Assembly: GCA_003660235.1 (NCBI GenBank)
Contig: QGON01000064.1
Span: 61,083-125,082 of the forward strand
Direction of reading: 5' to 3'
Length of the DNA stretch: 64,000 bases
Source: a bacterium endosymbiont of Escarpia laminata
GTDB taxonomy: Bacteria; Pseudomonadota; Gammaproteobacteria; Chromatiales; Chromatiaceae
The notes below the pieces were generated by a model that ran no database searches, was not told the origin of the DNA, and was given only the letters and a program-made list of their open reading frames with translations. Below are positions 35,933 to 46,866 of this stretch, piece after piece. The position numbers and the translations under genes were made by a program. Within the stretch, counting starts at the first letter, position 1. Every line of letters starts with the position of its first letter.

Positions 35933-37806
35933 GCGGACATCCCGTATTCCCGGTGCCATATCTCAAGATTGAGCAGCGCCCAGAGCAGTTTTTCGTGGTT
36001 CTGCACACCATTGACGTGGTCGTTGACGTAGCGCTCCAATACCGGCCGATTGAAGTAGGCGGCGGTACGGGAGTCTGCACTCAGGAGATGGTCGCAGAGG
36101 TAGTCCCTCATCGGGCCCTGAAACCACTCGTTCACCGGCACCCGAAACCCCACCTTGGGCCGCTCCAGAATCGACTCCGGCAGGATCTGTTTCATGCCCT
36201 CCCGCAGCAGCCACTTGGTGCTGCCGTTGCGGATGCGGCAGTCGTCAGGCAGGGAGGAGATGTAGGCGGCCAGATTGTGATCCATGAAGGGCATACGCGC
36301 CTCCAGTGAGGCGGCCATGGTCATGCGGTCGCCCCGCTCCAGCAGATTGTCCGGCAGCCAGCTGGTCTGGTCGAAATAGAGAATTCGACGCAAGTTGCTG
36401 TTGCCGGCCGCAACGTCATGGGGCGGCCCCTCGAAAGCCTGGTAACCGTCGACACGGAAGGCAGCCAGGGCCTCCCTGTCGCGCCAGTTGAGCGCGCCGA
36501 ACCAGCGCGGCATGCGCTCCTCCCACTGTTTCAGGCTCAGGTTGGCGACGGCGGTCTTAACCCGGCGAAACTTGTAGGGCAATGCGTTGACCAGACTGTT
36601 GATCGGCGCCTGCAGCAAGTCAGGCACATAACGGTAATATTCCGCGTAACGATCGAAACCGTGCTTGGGATACCCCCCCAGAAACTCGTCACTGCCCTCG
36701 CCGGTGAGCACCATCTTCACCGTCTTGCGCGCCTCCAGCGACAGCAGGTAGATGGGGATATCAGAGGGCTCGGCTACCGGCGCATCACGAAAACGCACCA
36801 GCTTGGGTAACTCATCCATCAGGTGGGCCTGGGAGACCGTCAGTTCATGGTGGTCGGTATTGAACTGATCGGCGATGCTCTTGGCATAACCCAATTCACT
36901 GTAAGTAGACTCCTGAAAACCCACGGAGAAGGTTTTGATCGGCGCATTGCTGTGCCGGCTCATCAACCCCACGATAGCGGACGAGTCGATACCGCCGGAG
37001 AGAAAGGCGCCGAAGGGCACATCCGCCACCATGCGGCTCTCCACTGCCTGATCCAGTTCCCGCATGAAACCGGCCACCGGATCTGCCACTGCGACCGTGG
37101 AGTGGCGGGGGTCGCGATCCGGGGGCGTATAGTAGCGGCGCACCACGAGTTCACCGTTTTTCCACACCGCGCAGGCGCCCGGCGGCAGCTTTTCGATCCC
37201 CTGAAAAAGGGTGCGGGGCCAAGGCACATAGCGGTAGGCCAGGTATTCCCAGACTGCGCTCCGGTCGACCTCCCGGGCAACCCGCTCATGCACCAGCAGG
37301 TTCTTTATCTCGGAACCGAAAATAAACTCGTCACCCCTGCGCCAAAAGTAGAAGGGCTTCTTGCCGAAGCGATCCCGTGCGATAAAGAGCTGCTGGCGCT
37401 CCTCGTCCCAGAGGGCGAAGGCGAACATGCCCTCCAGCTTGTCGACGCAGCTCTCCCCCCACTCGTCATAGGCGGCGAGCAGGGACTCGGTATCAGAGGT
37501 GGTGTGGAAAACGTAACCCTTGGACTCCAGCTCCCTCCGTAGCTCCCGGTAGTTGTAGATCTCTCCGTTGAAGACCACCTGGGTGGACCCGCGGTGATTG
37601 GCCATCGGCTGATGTCCACCACCGAGGTCGATGATGGAGAGACGGCGGTGGGCCAGCCCGACGCTGTAGCGCCCGTCTCCGCTGTCGGTGGCGTAAAACC
37701 CCTCATCGTCAGGACCGCGATAGACAATCTGATCCGCCATCTGCTTCAGCAGGGCCTGGGGGGATTCGATGGGATTATTAAGGATGAAGCCGGCAATACC
37801 GCACAT
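35929..37806 (-). CDS. AsnB-like glutamine-dependent amidotransferase
   Basis: 625 residues from ATG 37806, so that the catalytic Cys is residue 2 (MCGIAGFILNN). The glutaminase domain has RGPDDEGF, LAHRRLSIIDL and FNGEIYNY. The synthetase domain has the PP-loop LSGGIDSSAIVG and the LTGEGSDEFLGGYPKH segment. In clusters with heparinase-like and deacetylase genes such proteins modify polysaccharide sugars and do not make asparagine. Plain asparagine synthetase is the alternative. It is the first gene of the three. Its upstream side is the heptad-bounded element at 37943. Confidence 0.88.
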   Translation of the reverse strand: MCGIAGFILNNPIESPQALLKQMADQIVYRGPDDEGFYATDSGDGRYSVGLAHRRLSIIDLGGGHQPMANHRGSTQVVFNGEIYNYRELRRELESKGYVFHTTSDTESLLAAYDEWGESCVDKLEGMFAFALWDEERQQLFIARDRFGKKPFYFWRRGDEFIFGSEIKNLLVHERVAREVDRSAVWEYLAYRYVPWPRTLFQGIEKLPPGACAVWKNGELVVRRYYTPPDRDPRHSTVAVADPVAGFMRELDQAVESRMVADVPFGAFLSGGIDSSAIVGLMSRHSNAPIKTFSVGFQESTYSELGYAKSIADQFNTDHHELTVSQAHLMDELPKLVRFRDAPVAEPSDIPIYLLSLEARKTVKMVLTGEGSDEFLGGYPKHGFDRYAEYYRYVPDLLQAPINSLVNALPYKFRRVKTAVANLSLKQWEERMPRWFGALNWRDREALAAFRVDGYQAFEGPPHDVAAGNSNLRRILYFDQTSWLPDNLLERGDRMTMAASLEARMPFMDHNLAAYISSLPDDCRIRNGSTKWLLREGMKQILPESILERPKVGFRVPVNEWFQGPMRDYLCDHLLSADSRTAAYFNRPVLERYVNDHVNGVQNHEKLLWALLNLEIWHREYGMSA

Positions 37807-38186
37807 AGTTATTTTACTTTCTCGACAGGTGTATCCGTACAAAGGGGATTTGCAGATACGACCCGGTGCAAATCACGCCGCGAACGCGTCGAATTATACA
37901 TAGAAGGCTCTGGGGTGTCCCTCCACGAAATGCGTAAAAAGGGGCAGGTGGCAGGTGGCAGGTGGCAGGTGGCAGGTGGCAGGTGGCAGGTGGCAGGTGG
38001 CAGGTGGCAGGTGGCAGGTGGCAGGTGGCAGGTGGCAGGTGGCAGCAAGATTATTGCCGGGACATTTTCAGCGTCAAGGAATTTCCATTACTTTCTGTCC
38101 ACACAAACCCTCAGAATGGTCCCCTCCCCTTGGGGAGGGAAAGGGAGAGGGAACCAATCAATCCTGTTACCTGTTACCTGTCTTTT
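37807..38186. other. intergenic region between AsnB-like gene and fadL
   Basis: 380 bases. 37807-37942 should contain the promoter of the AsnB-like operon; none stands out. The rest is heptad-bounded element copy 4, listed separately. Confidence 0.6.
37943..38182. mobile_element. heptad-bounded element (copy 4) with 14 GGCAGGT units
   Basis: About 14 perfect tandem copies of GGCAGGT fill 37943-38043. An unrelated core of about 120 bases contains CTCCCCTTGGGGAG. The right arm at 38163-38182 is CCTGTTACCTGTTACCTGTC, which is inverted AGGTAAC heptads. It ends four bases from the fadL stop. No REP hairpin is inside. The 101-base array is the longest simple repeat in the window and a candidate for length variation. 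Confidence 0.65.
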
Positions 38187-39461
38187 CTAAAAACTGGTAG
38201 CCCAGCCAACCTCTATCTCCCACTGACTCATCCATATCTCACCGGTCTGGGGACCGGTCATTGGGTTCGTACCGCCCACACTCTCTTCTGGTGCATACAT
38301 GAAAGAGACATTGATCTCGCTCTCGCTCTCCAGTCTCCAGCCAAAACCGGCGGTGTAGTGCTGTCGAACCACGGCTGGCGCCAGGATGTTGAAGAGCGCC
38401 TGTTGGTTCTCGAAAGGCTTGGATGCCTGGCTGAAACCGGCCCGGAGCGTCAGATCCTGGCTGTAGAGCCACTGCAGGCCAAATTTGTAGACGCTCATGT
38501 CATCCCAGCCGAATCCGTAACCCTCATCCGACCCCATCAGCGGCGGAACCGGACCGACCGAGGAGTTGCCGATCGCGTTGACGCCGGAGAAGAGAATGCG
38601 CTGAAAATCGAAGGAGAAGGTCCAGTCCGGTAAAAATATATAGGAGAAACCCAGATCAAAATTGGCGGGAATATCAAAGTTGCCCTGATCCGCAAACAGA
38701 CCTTTGTACTTATCGAAATCGCTCATCCACATCTTGGTCTGGTAGGAGGCGCCAATCTTCAACTGTTCGTCGAATTGCCACAGCCAGCCCACTCGCAGTC
38801 CGCCGCCGTAAGAAACATCGGTGCCATTACCGGTAACATGGTCAGGTGATTCAGACATCAGCTTAAAGGGTTCCAGCCCGGTAGCCGAGAACGACTGAAT
38901 CGAAATGATCGGCGTGATACCGATCGAGTGCTGCCCATTCAGCAGACGCGAATAACTGATGCCGATAAACATCTGCTTCAAATCGATGCCGGTCGGACTC
39001 GATGCATCGAACTGGGGATCACCTGTCGGATTGAAACGTGCAAACACCGCTCTGTCGTACTCGGTATTCATACCACCATTGCCACCGATGGCAATGCCGA
39101 TGGAGCTGACGTCATCCAACATATAATTGGCAGCAAAATGAGGGATCAAAAAGAGATCGTTTTCACTTTGAACCTTGCCCGGTTCAATGGGCGCCATTCC
39201 CGGCGGGAGATTGTCGTCGGCGGTATAACCCCGTTTGGGGGCAAACAGTGAGGCACCCACTTCAATGCGGTTACCGACCACCGCCAGAGAGGCCGGATTA
39301 CTCGCCGCGCACATGGCGCCAAAGGCCATGGCCACACAGGCACCGGCCATCGATTTCGATTTTGGCCCATAACCGTGGGTCCAGTAACCGTTGGTCGCTT
39401 CGGCAGGTACTGAGAGAGAAACACTTACCAATAGAGCAAGCGATAGGACATATTTTTTCAT
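38187..39461 (-). CDS. OmpP1/FadL-family outer membrane porin
   Basis: 424 residues from ATG 39461, with GGAG six bases upstream. The signal peptide (1-23) ends PAEA|TNGYW. The mature N-terminus TNGYWTHGYGPKSKSMAGACVA gives the FadL hatch with its conserved N-terminal segment, and AASNPASLA is typical. The rest is a beta-barrel ending in aromatic F (WATSF). The family carries long-chain fatty acids or aromatic hydrocarbons across the outer membrane. It is not obviously linked to the neighbouring polysaccharide or his genes. Confidence 0.92.
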   Translation of the reverse strand: MKKYVLSLALLVSVSLSVPAEATNGYWTHGYGPKSKSMAGACVAMAFGAMCAASNPASLAVVGNRIEVGASLFAPKRGYTADDNLPPGMAPIEPGKVQSENDLFLIPHFAANYMLDDVSSIGIAIGGNGGMNTEYDRAVFARFNPTGDPQFDASSPTGIDLKQMFIGISYSRLLNGQHSIGITPIISIQSFSATGLEPFKLMSESPDHVTGNGTDVSYGGGLRVGWLWQFDEQLKIGASYQTKMWMSDFDKYKGLFADQGNFDIPANFDLGFSYIFLPDWTFSFDFQRILFSGVNAIGNSSVGPVPPLMGSDEGYGFGWDDMSVYKFGLQWLYSQDLTLRAGFSQASKPFENQQALFNILAPAVVRQHYTAGFGWRLESESEINVSFMYAPEESVGGTNPMTGPQTGEIWMSQWEIEVGWATSF

Positions 39462-39590
39462 TTGAGGCTCCTCCAAACTACGGACTTCAGGAGTTATTCT
39501 TTTTTGGCCAGGTGGGGATGTCGATTCGGGTAATCCCTTAGCCACCCAAGGGAAACTACTTCACCCTAAGGGAGCTTCAAATGATATACG

Positions 39591-40673
39591 TCAAAGTAAA
39601 GCGGAAATCGCAGAAAGAAAGGCCGAGTTTTCACCCGGTGTCCCCACGGTGACCCGCAGACAATCCTCCAATAGCGGGTGGGCACCATGCAGATTCTTAA
39701 CCAACACGCCTTTCCCCTTCAGATCCTCAAACAGGGAGAGCGCCCTGCCCTGCGGAACGCGCAGCAGGATGAAGTTGGCATCGGATGGATAGGGGGTCAC
39801 ACCCGCCACTCCTTCGAGTTCGGCAAACAGTTGCCCACGGGCCTCACGGATGGCGCAGGTCTGCTCATCGAACACCGGCTGGTGGGCCAAGGCAAATTCA
39901 GCACTGACCTGGGTCAGCACATTGATGTTGTAGGGCAGACGAGTCTTTTCCACCTCTCCTAACCAGTCTGCCGGGCCCGCCAACAATCCCAGCCGCAAAC
40001 CCGCCAACCCCATCTTGGAGACGGTGCGCATTACCAGCAGATTGTCGAACTCGCCCAAACGACCCATGAAACTCTCATCGGTAAAAGGTGCGTAGGCCTC
40101 GTCGACCACTACCAAACCGGGGGCCGCCTCGATAACATCCTGGATGGCGTTTTTTTCAAACAGGTTGCCGGTAGGATTGTTCGGATAGGCAAGAAAGATC
40201 AGCGCTGGCTGCTCTTTTTCGATAGCCGCCAGCAGGGTTTCCAGATCGAGACTGAAGTCATCACCGTTGAGAGGCACCCCCACATAACGCATTCCACAGA
40301 AGGTGGCGATCATGCGGTACATGACAAAACCGGGATCCACCGACAACACTGTCCGGCCGGGGGCCGCAACACTCATCGCCAGCATCTGGATCAGCTCATC
40401 GGAACCGTTGCCGAGGATGATATCCGCACCTTTGGGAACCGACATCGAGACCCGCAACCGTGCCTTCATGTCGGCGGCCTGAGGGTCGGGATATCGGTTG
40501 ACATCCACCCCCGCCCGCAGGTCGAGCCACTCCCGGCGCAACTCATCCGGCCAGGTGTAGGGATTCTCCATGGCATCGAGCTTGATCATGTCACCGGGGT
40601 CCGGCACATGATAAGCGGAGAGGGCGCGGATCTCGGGGCGCACCCACTGGTTCAGTTTTTCGTTATCGCTCAT
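39591..40673 (-). CDS. hisC: histidinol-phosphate aminotransferase
   Basis: 360 residues. The PLP-enzyme fold shows LDAMENPYTWP, LGNGSDELIQML, YPNNPTGN, VVDEAYAPF and the Schiff-base lysine in RTVSKMGLAGLRLG. It makes L-histidinol phosphate from imidazole-acetol phosphate. It follows hisD and a small zinc-ribbon gene on the same strand, in the conserved order hisG-hisD-hisC. Confidence 0.96.
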   Translation of the reverse strand: MSDNEKLNQWVRPEIRALSAYHVPDPGDMIKLDAMENPYTWPDELRREWLDLRAGVDVNRYPDPQAADMKARLRVSMSVPKGADIILGNGSDELIQMLAMSVAAPGRTVLSVDPGFVMYRMIATFCGMRYVGVPLNGDDFSLDLETLLAAIEKEQPALIFLAYPNNPTGNLFEKNAIQDVIEAAPGLVVVDEAYAPFTDESFMGRLGEFDNLLVMRTVSKMGLAGLRLGLLAGPADWLGEVEKTRLPYNINVLTQVSAEFALAHQPVFDEQTCAIREARGQLFAELEGVAGVTPYPSDANFILLRVPQGRALSLFEDLKGKGVLVKNLHGAHPLLEDCLRVTVGTPGENSAFLSAISALL

Positions 40674-40718
40674 CGCTTACTCTGTCGGGATGTTCAGCAA
40701 AACTGCAAGCCGCACCTT

Positions 40719-40943
40719 CTATGATTCAGCCCCACAACAATCGCCCTCTTGCTGAACCGGCGGACAGGGCACGCTGCCGTAGGAGCAGAAAACACAGCAA
40801 TCCCCCGGCTTTGGCCGCAGCAGTTCGCCGCAACCGGCGCATTCGTAATACCACTGACAGGCATCTGTCGGCATCTCCTCTTCGGCACGATGCCCGCACC
40901 GGGGACAGGTAATCACTGAATGTGTGGCCACCGATACCATCAT
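40719..40943 (-). CDS. GDCCxxCSYG-type small zinc-ribbon protein
   Basis: 74 residues from ATG 40943, overlapping the hisD stop as ATGA. Cysteine pairs occur in [22 protein letters not shown] and [16 protein letters not shown]. Similar short proteins with MPTDACQ..YEC.GC and [10 protein letters not shown] are widespread in proteobacteria, often near metal-handling genes. It probably binds zinc or another metal. Its presence inside the his operon is noted as a finding. Confidence 0.75.
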   Translation of the reverse strand: MMVSVATHSVITCPRCGHRAEEEMPTDACQWYYECAGCGELLRPKPGDCCVFCSYGSVPCPPVQQEGDCCGAES

Positions 40944-42241
40944 TTTTTCCCGCGATACTCTGCAGAGCGGGCATGGGCCGTGAGACCTTCTCCCCGGGCC
41001 AGCACCGAGGCGGTCTCCGCCATGGTCGCAGCGCCTTGCGCAGAAGCCATAATCAGGCTGGAGCGTTTCTGGAAATCATACACCCCCAAGGGCGAGGAAA
41101 AACGTGCAGTACGGGAGGTGGGCAGTACATGGTTGGGTCCGGCGCAGTAGTCACCCATCGCTTCGGCGGTATAGCGCCCCATGAAGATCGCCCCGGCGTG
41201 GTGGATCCGCTTTGCCATCGCTTCCGGGTCCGCCACCGACAACTCAAGATGTTCAGGCGCGATGAAATTTGCCACCTCCACCGCCTCATCTATATCACGA
41301 GTCTGGATCAGCGCGCCACGCACTCTCAGTGCGGTGGCGATGATCTCCCGGCGCTCCATGCCGGGCAACAGTTTATCGATGCTCGCCGCCACTTGGGCGA
41401 TATAATCGGCATTCGGGCAGACCAGGATCGACTGTGCATCCTCATCGTGTTCCGCCTGGGAGAAGAGATCCATGGCGATCCAGTCGGGATCGGTCTCGCC
41501 GTCGCAGATCACGAGGATTTCAGAGGGCCCGGCCACCATGTCGATACCGACCTGGCCGAATACCGCCCGTTTGGCGGTGGCAACATAAATATTGCCTGGG
41601 CCGACAATCTTGTCCACCGGCGGCACCGACTCGGTGCCGTAGGCCAGCGCAGCCACTGCCTGGGCGCCGCCGACGGCGAAGACCCTGTCCACACCGGAGG
41701 TGTGGGCCGCCGCCAACACCAGTTCATTCAGCTCGCCACCCGGTGTCGGCACCACCATGATCAGCTCCGGCACGCCGGCCACCTTGGCGGGAATGGCATT
41801 CATCAACACTGAGGAGGGGTAGGCCGCCTTGCCACCGGGCACATAGAGTCCGACCCGCTCCAGCGAAGTCACCTGCTGACCCAACAGTGTGCCGTCAGCC
41901 TCGGTATAGGACCAGGACTCCATCTTCTGGTGTTCGGCGTAGGCACGCACCCGGCCTGCAGCAACCTGCAGCGCCTGCTGCTGCGCCTGCGGGATCCGTT
42001 GCCAGGCCTGTTCCAGCCGTTCCAGCGGGATCTCCAGATCCGCCGCGCTCTCAGCCTGCCAGCGGTCGAAGCGATTGGTGAAATCGACTAGCGCCGCATC
42101 ACCCCGCCCACGAATCTCGTCGATAATATTATTGACGGTGTCGTTCACCGCCTTGTCGGATACCGACTCCCAGGCCAGCAGTGCATCCAGCTTCGACTGG
42201 AAACCCTCTTCAGCGGTGTTCAGCATGCGAATGTCGGTCAT
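40940..42241 (-). CDS. hisD: histidinol dehydrogenase
   Basis: 433 residues from ATG 42241, with GGGG upstream. A GTG at 42256 is also in frame. Signatures are [28 protein letters not shown], the GPGNIYV segment, the zinc ligands in the [10 protein letters not shown] region and GPNHVLPT with the final catalytic His. It oxidises histidinol to histidine in two steps with NAD. It is separated from hisG by a REP-like double hairpin. Confidence 0.97.
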   Translation of the reverse strand: MTDIRMLNTAEEGFQSKLDALLAWESVSDKAVNDTVNNIIDEIRGRGDAALVDFTNRFDRWQAESAADLEIPLERLEQAWQRIPQAQQQALQVAAGRVRAYAEHQKMESWSYTEADGTLLGQQVTSLERVGLYVPGGKAAYPSSVLMNAIPAKVAGVPELIMVVPTPGGELNELVLAAAHTSGVDRVFAVGGAQAVAALAYGTESVPPVDKIVGPGNIYVATAKRAVFGQVGIDMVAGPSEILVICDGETDPDWIAMDLFSQAEHDEDAQSILVCPNADYIAQVAASIDKLLPGMERREIIATALRVRGALIQTRDIDEAVEVANFIAPEHLELSVADPEAMAKRIHHAGAIFMGRYTAEAMGDYCAGPNHVLPTSRTARFSSPLGVYDFQKRSSLIMASAQGAATMAETASVLARGEGLTAHARSAEYRGKK

Positions 42242-42280
42242 GGATTTGATCCCCACATATTATGGAACGCAAAGGAAGCA

Positions 42281-42365
42281 GGCGGGTTCAAGCGTAGCGG
42301 AACCGGCAACGTCCCACGGCATGTCCATTCAAGACGCCCGATCCGCTGCACTTGATCGGGCCTAC
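42281..42365. repeat. REP-like double hairpin between hisG and hisD
   Basis: A GGTTC-stem hairpin with loop AAGCGTAGCG lies at about 42283-42307; its left stem is truncated to GGCGGGTTC. A reversed GATC-stem hairpin with loop CGCTGCACTT ends GATCGGGCCTAC at 42365. It sits within a his transcription unit, so it could modulate read-through or mRNA stability between hisG and hisD. Confidence 0.75.
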
Positions 42366-42387
42366 GTCCTGCCCCCAAAGATTGGAA

Positions 42388-43062
42388 TTACGCTCGACTC
42401 TGCTCCACCGCCTCAGCCAGCGCCTCTTTCAGCGCCTCTTTCAGCGCCATCATCGTGGCGTGTTTCATCTTCCAGGCGGCCTTGTTGACGATCAAGCGGG
42501 AACTGATGTCGGCGATATGTTCCAGCGGCACCAGCCCATTAGCCTTCAGGGTGTTGCCGCTCTCAACCAGATCGACAATCAGATCCGCCAGCCCGACGAT
42601 GGGTGCAAGCTCCATGGAGCCATAGAGTTTGATGATCTCCACCTGCTGCCCCAGTGAGGCGTAGTAGCGCTGGGCGCTCTTCACATATTTGGTGGCGACT
42701 CGCAGGCGCCCCGGCCTGTCGGCCACTGCCTCCTTGAAACCGGCAGTCATCATACGACAGCGGGCAATCTTCAGGTCGAGGGGTTCATAGAGCCCCTCAC
42801 CACCATGCTCCAGCAGGACATCCTTGCCTGCCACTCCCAGATCCGCCGCCCCGTACTGGACATAAGTCGGCACGTCGGTGGCGCGGATAATCACCAGTTT
42901 CACCTGTTCGTGATTGGTGTCCAGAATCAGCTTGCGGCTGGTCTCTGGATCGTCCAGCGGCTCAATACCGGCATACGCCAGCAAGGGCAGGCTCTGCTTG
43001 AAGATGCGCCCCTTGGAGAGCGCGATAGTGACAGGTACGTCAAATTTCATGTTTTTCATCAT
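42388..43062 (-). CDS. hisG: ATP phosphoribosyltransferase, short form
   Basis: 224 residues, the short HisG(S) form that needs the HisZ regulatory subunit; hisZ is not in this window. Visible are [17 protein letters not shown], the [21 protein letters not shown] segment, and the PRPP-binding [19 protein letters not shown]. It catalyses the first step of histidine synthesis. Near the C-terminus a 12-base duplication encodes ALKEALKEA. It starts 16 bases after the murA stop, so the two are probably co-transcribed. Confidence 0.96.
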   Translation of the reverse strand: MMKNMKFDVPVTIALSKGRIFKQSLPLLAYAGIEPLDDPETSRKLILDTNHEQVKLVIIRATDVPTYVQYGAADLGVAGKDVLLEHGGEGLYEPLDLKIARCRMMTAGFKEAVADRPGRLRVATKYVKSAQRYYASLGQQVEIIKLYGSMELAPIVGLADLIVDLVESGNTLKANGLVPLEHIADISSRLIVNKAAWKMKHATMMALKEALKEALAEAVEQSRA

Positions 43063-43077
43063 TTTCGCCTGACGCCT

Positions 43078-44361
<1,284 letters not shown>

Positions 44362-44479
44362 TTATGCGGAAAAACCGTGCATGATAACGAAATTCATGGC
44401 AAAACGGGAGATCGGAGCATTTCAGTTCGGAAATCAGATCCCTCTCCACCCTGAAAGCCTCTGGACAGCATCATCTCCG

Positions 44480-45337
44480 TCATGCTGACTGAGCCGATCC
44501 AAGCAGCTGCAGAAAACTGTTTTTATCCTTTTCATCCCAGACGGGCAGGCTTTTGATCTTCGGCAGCAGCCCTTCGAGCTCTTTTCTGAACAGATCGATA
44601 TGCTGTTTTTCAACAAAATGCAGGGGCTGTTTTTCATTGCCATCAATATTTACCCCCACGCTGAGTGACTTGAAGTGCTTCAGCGTACTGAGTCCATCCT
44701 GCGTACTGGGGTAGACAAATATCCCCTTCACATTCAGCCGGGACAGGAGGAAAAGAACAAATTCCGCCAGGTCACCCAGCACCTTACTGGAATTTCGATG
44801 GTCCTCATCATGCCGATTTTCACCCTTCGGCGGCACCGCAACACCGATGACATAGAGATAGACATTGTCCCGATCAATTGATTTCCAGCCCAGTGCATCC
44901 CGAGTCAGAATCTCTTCATGCGTGGTCTTATTGTCGAGAAAGCTGCGGTAGGTCTTCTCTGTCACCGGCACCAAACCCCAATAGCCTATTGGTGTCCCGG
45001 TGAAATCGAAAACGATTTTCATGGCATAGGCATTAAGAAGCTGGCAAGCCCGATAGACAGCGTCTGACACAATCACCTTACCGTTAAAAGAGGCGAGTCT
45101 TAACTTCAGAACCCTATCCATGTCGTCTTCGTTCACAGCCATCCTTGATCTGTACCTGTCATTGAAACAGTCCGGCACGGAAAGCCCTATCCTGCCTTTT
45201 CTGGTATCTGTCTCCACATAGCCCCGGTTCTTCTTATTCCGCCAGTCGACAGATTTTTTTATTGCCCAAAATATCAGGCTCAGCGCCAATGCGATCAGAC
45301 CTAATATGATTTCGACCTGTTCGACGATCTCCCACAT
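44480..45337 (-). CDS. membrane-anchored protein of unknown family (possible GNAT-like domain)
   Basis: 285 residues if started at ATG 45337; ATG 45349 is also possible. One membrane helix lies at about 10-28 (EIILGLIALALSLIFWAI), then a basic stretch and a cytoplasmic domain. DFTGTPIGYWGLVPVTEKTYRSFLDNKTTHEEI followed by YLYVIGVAVPP and later FLLSRLNVKGIFVYP recalls the layout of GNAT acyltransferases, but the acetyl-CoA loop is not clear. It fills the place between murA and the mla genes where other species have a bolA homologue. I do not assign a function. Confidence 0.6.
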   Translation of the reverse strand: MWEIVEQVEIILGLIALALSLIFWAIKKSVDWRNKKNRGYVETDTRKGRIGLSVPDCFNDRYRSRMAVNEDDMDRVLKLRLASFNGKVIVSDAVYRACQLLNAYAMKIVFDFTGTPIGYWGLVPVTEKTYRSFLDNKTTHEEILTRDALGWKSIDRDNVYLYVIGVAVPPKGENRHDEDHRNSSKVLGDLAEFVLFLLSRLNVKGIFVYPSTQDGLSTLKHFKSLSVGVNIDGNEKQPLHFVEKQHIDLFRKELEGLLPKIKSLPVWDEKDKNSFLQLLGSAQSA

Positions 45338-45363
45338 TCCATTCCCCATCCCTTTCAAATTTA

Positions 45364-46545
45364 TCAGTCCCGCCGCAAGCGGTCTGAAATGGCCATCGGT
45401 GTATAAAATCGCAGCACGATGAAATAGGTCGACACCAGAAAAGTAAATAGGGTGCTGAGCTGAATCAGATATGAAGCCTCTGCCCCGATCTCCCCCAGAT
45501 CATAGGCCAGAACCGCGATAAGCAGGGAGAATTCACTGAGTTGTCCCAGGCGGAAGCCCACTTCGCGGCTACGCTCATTATCCTCGCCGGCATGATAGAG
45601 CAGACGCCGAAAGACCCAGGGTTTGATCAACAGCAGCAGCCCCGCCAACAGTAGTGCAGGCAACACCACTGCAGGCAACATCTCCAGATTGAAACCGGCC
45701 CCAAGAGAGAAAAAGAAGAGAATCAGAAAAAAATCCCGGAGCGGTTTCAGACTTTCAGCAATATAGATCGCTATTGGACTGGTCGCCAGCGAGATGCCGG
45801 CAATAAAGGCACCGATCTCATGCGACAACCCCATCACCCCTGCCAATTCAGCCATGGCCAGACACCAGCCTATCGCCATCAGGAAGATATACTCCTTGAT
45901 CTTGCTGAAACGCCGAATCAACGGTATGAGCATAAACCGGGCAACCAGCCAGCCGCCGCCAACCATCAACGGTAACGCCAGCAACAGCAGGACGATGTGC
46001 AGCACCCGGTTCATCTCACTGCTGCCGCCCTGCAACATCAACAGCATGGCTATCGCCAGCAGATCCTGCAACAACAGGATGCTGACGATGATCTCACCGG
46101 TACGTTGATGATGCAGCACCGTGGTCGGCAGCAACTTCAGGCCGATAATGGTGCTGGAGAAGGTCACGGCCCCGCCGATCACGAGACACTCGATCGGGTC
46201 GAAACCGAACGAAAAGGCGAGAACTGCGCCGATGAATGCAAAAATGAGGGAACTGAAGAGCGTAACCAGCGTGGTCTTGCGCACCATGCCCAGCAGCTCT
46301 TTCGGCTGCAGATCCAGGCCAAGCAGAAACAACAGGAAGATGATACCGATATGGGCTATCTCTTTCACTGTCTCCGGGTCGCCGATGAGATGCAGCCCCC
46401 AGGGACCGAACAACGCACCCAGTACGATATATGAAATCAGCAGCGCCTGACGCACCAGCAGGGCGGCAGTGGCCAGCACCGCCGCGCCGGAAAATATCAG
46501 GAAGAGGGTGAAAAAAATCGGAGACTGGTCCACGTCAGCCGTCAA
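45364..46545 (-). CDS. CPA2-family cation/proton antiporter (KefB-like membrane domain)
   Basis: 393 residues from TTG 46545, which overlaps the mlaB stop. There are about 11-12 membrane helices: RQALLISYIVLGALFGPWGL, the GIIFLLFLLGLDLQP motif of CPA2 transporters, and FSSTIIGLKLL with the LLLQDLLAIAML helix holding the ion-binding Asp. There is no C-terminal TrkA-N domain, so it lacks the usual KefB/KefC regulatory part. It probably exchanges K+ or Na+ for H+. Overlap with mlaB makes it the last gene of that operon. Confidence 0.88.
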   Translation of the reverse strand: MTADVDQSPIFFTLFLIFSGAAVLATAALLVRQALLISYIVLGALFGPWGLHLIGDPETVKEIAHIGIIFLLFLLGLDLQPKELLGMVRKTTLVTLFSSLIFAFIGAVLAFSFGFDPIECLVIGGAVTFSSTIIGLKLLPTTVLHHQRTGEIIVSILLLQDLLAIAMLLMLQGGSSEMNRVLHIVLLLLALPLMVGGGWLVARFMLIPLIRRFSKIKEYIFLMAIGWCLAMAELAGVMGLSHEIGAFIAGISLATSPIAIYIAESLKPLRDFFLILFFFSLGAGFNLEMLPAVVLPALLLAGLLLLIKPWVFRRLLYHAGEDNERSREVGFRLGQLSEFSLLIAVLAYDLGEIGAEASYLIQLSTLFTFLVSTYFIVLRFYTPMAISDRLRRD

Positions 46546-46856
46546 GGCGTCTTGGAGGTCACCGTCAGCAGCAGATCTTCCAGATTACACAGTCCTGCGA
46601 TAGCAATCAGCGCCTGCGGCATGCCGGTGACCTCCAGGCTCGCCCCATGATCCTGCGCACGCTTCATCCACTCCAGCAATAGCGCCAAACCTGCGCTATC
46701 GGTACGCTTGGTATGTGAAAGATCAATGGAGATCCCCTGAGAGGGGTTGAACAACTCCTGCGACTGGGCAAGCAGACTCCGCGCAGTGGAGAAGGTCAAA
46801 TCCCCCTCCACCCGAAAGTGAAAAGCACCCTCACGAAAAATGGTCGCCTCGCTCAC
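46542..46856 (-). CDS. mlaB: STAS-domain protein MlaB
   Basis: 104 residues from GTG 46856, ten bases after the mlaD stop. The STAS fold shows FHFRVEGDLTFSTARSLLAQS, then ISIDLSHTKRTDSAGLALLLEWMKRA, the pattern of MlaB proteins that bind and stabilise the MlaF ATPase. It follows mlaD directly; mlaC is missing between them. Confidence 0.9.
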   Translation of the reverse strand: MSEATIFREGAFHFRVEGDLTFSTARSLLAQSQELFNPSQGISIDLSHTKRTDSAGLALLLEWMKRAQDHGASLEVTGMPQALIAIAGLCNLEDLLLTVTSKTP

Positions 46857-46866
46857 AGATCCCGTC

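Noticed and set aside
37943..38043. Possible CRISPR array or coding repeat in the GGCAGGT tract
   Set aside because: There are no spacers between the 7-mers. Frames through it (VAGGRWQ repeats) are a trivial result of three heptads making 21 bases.
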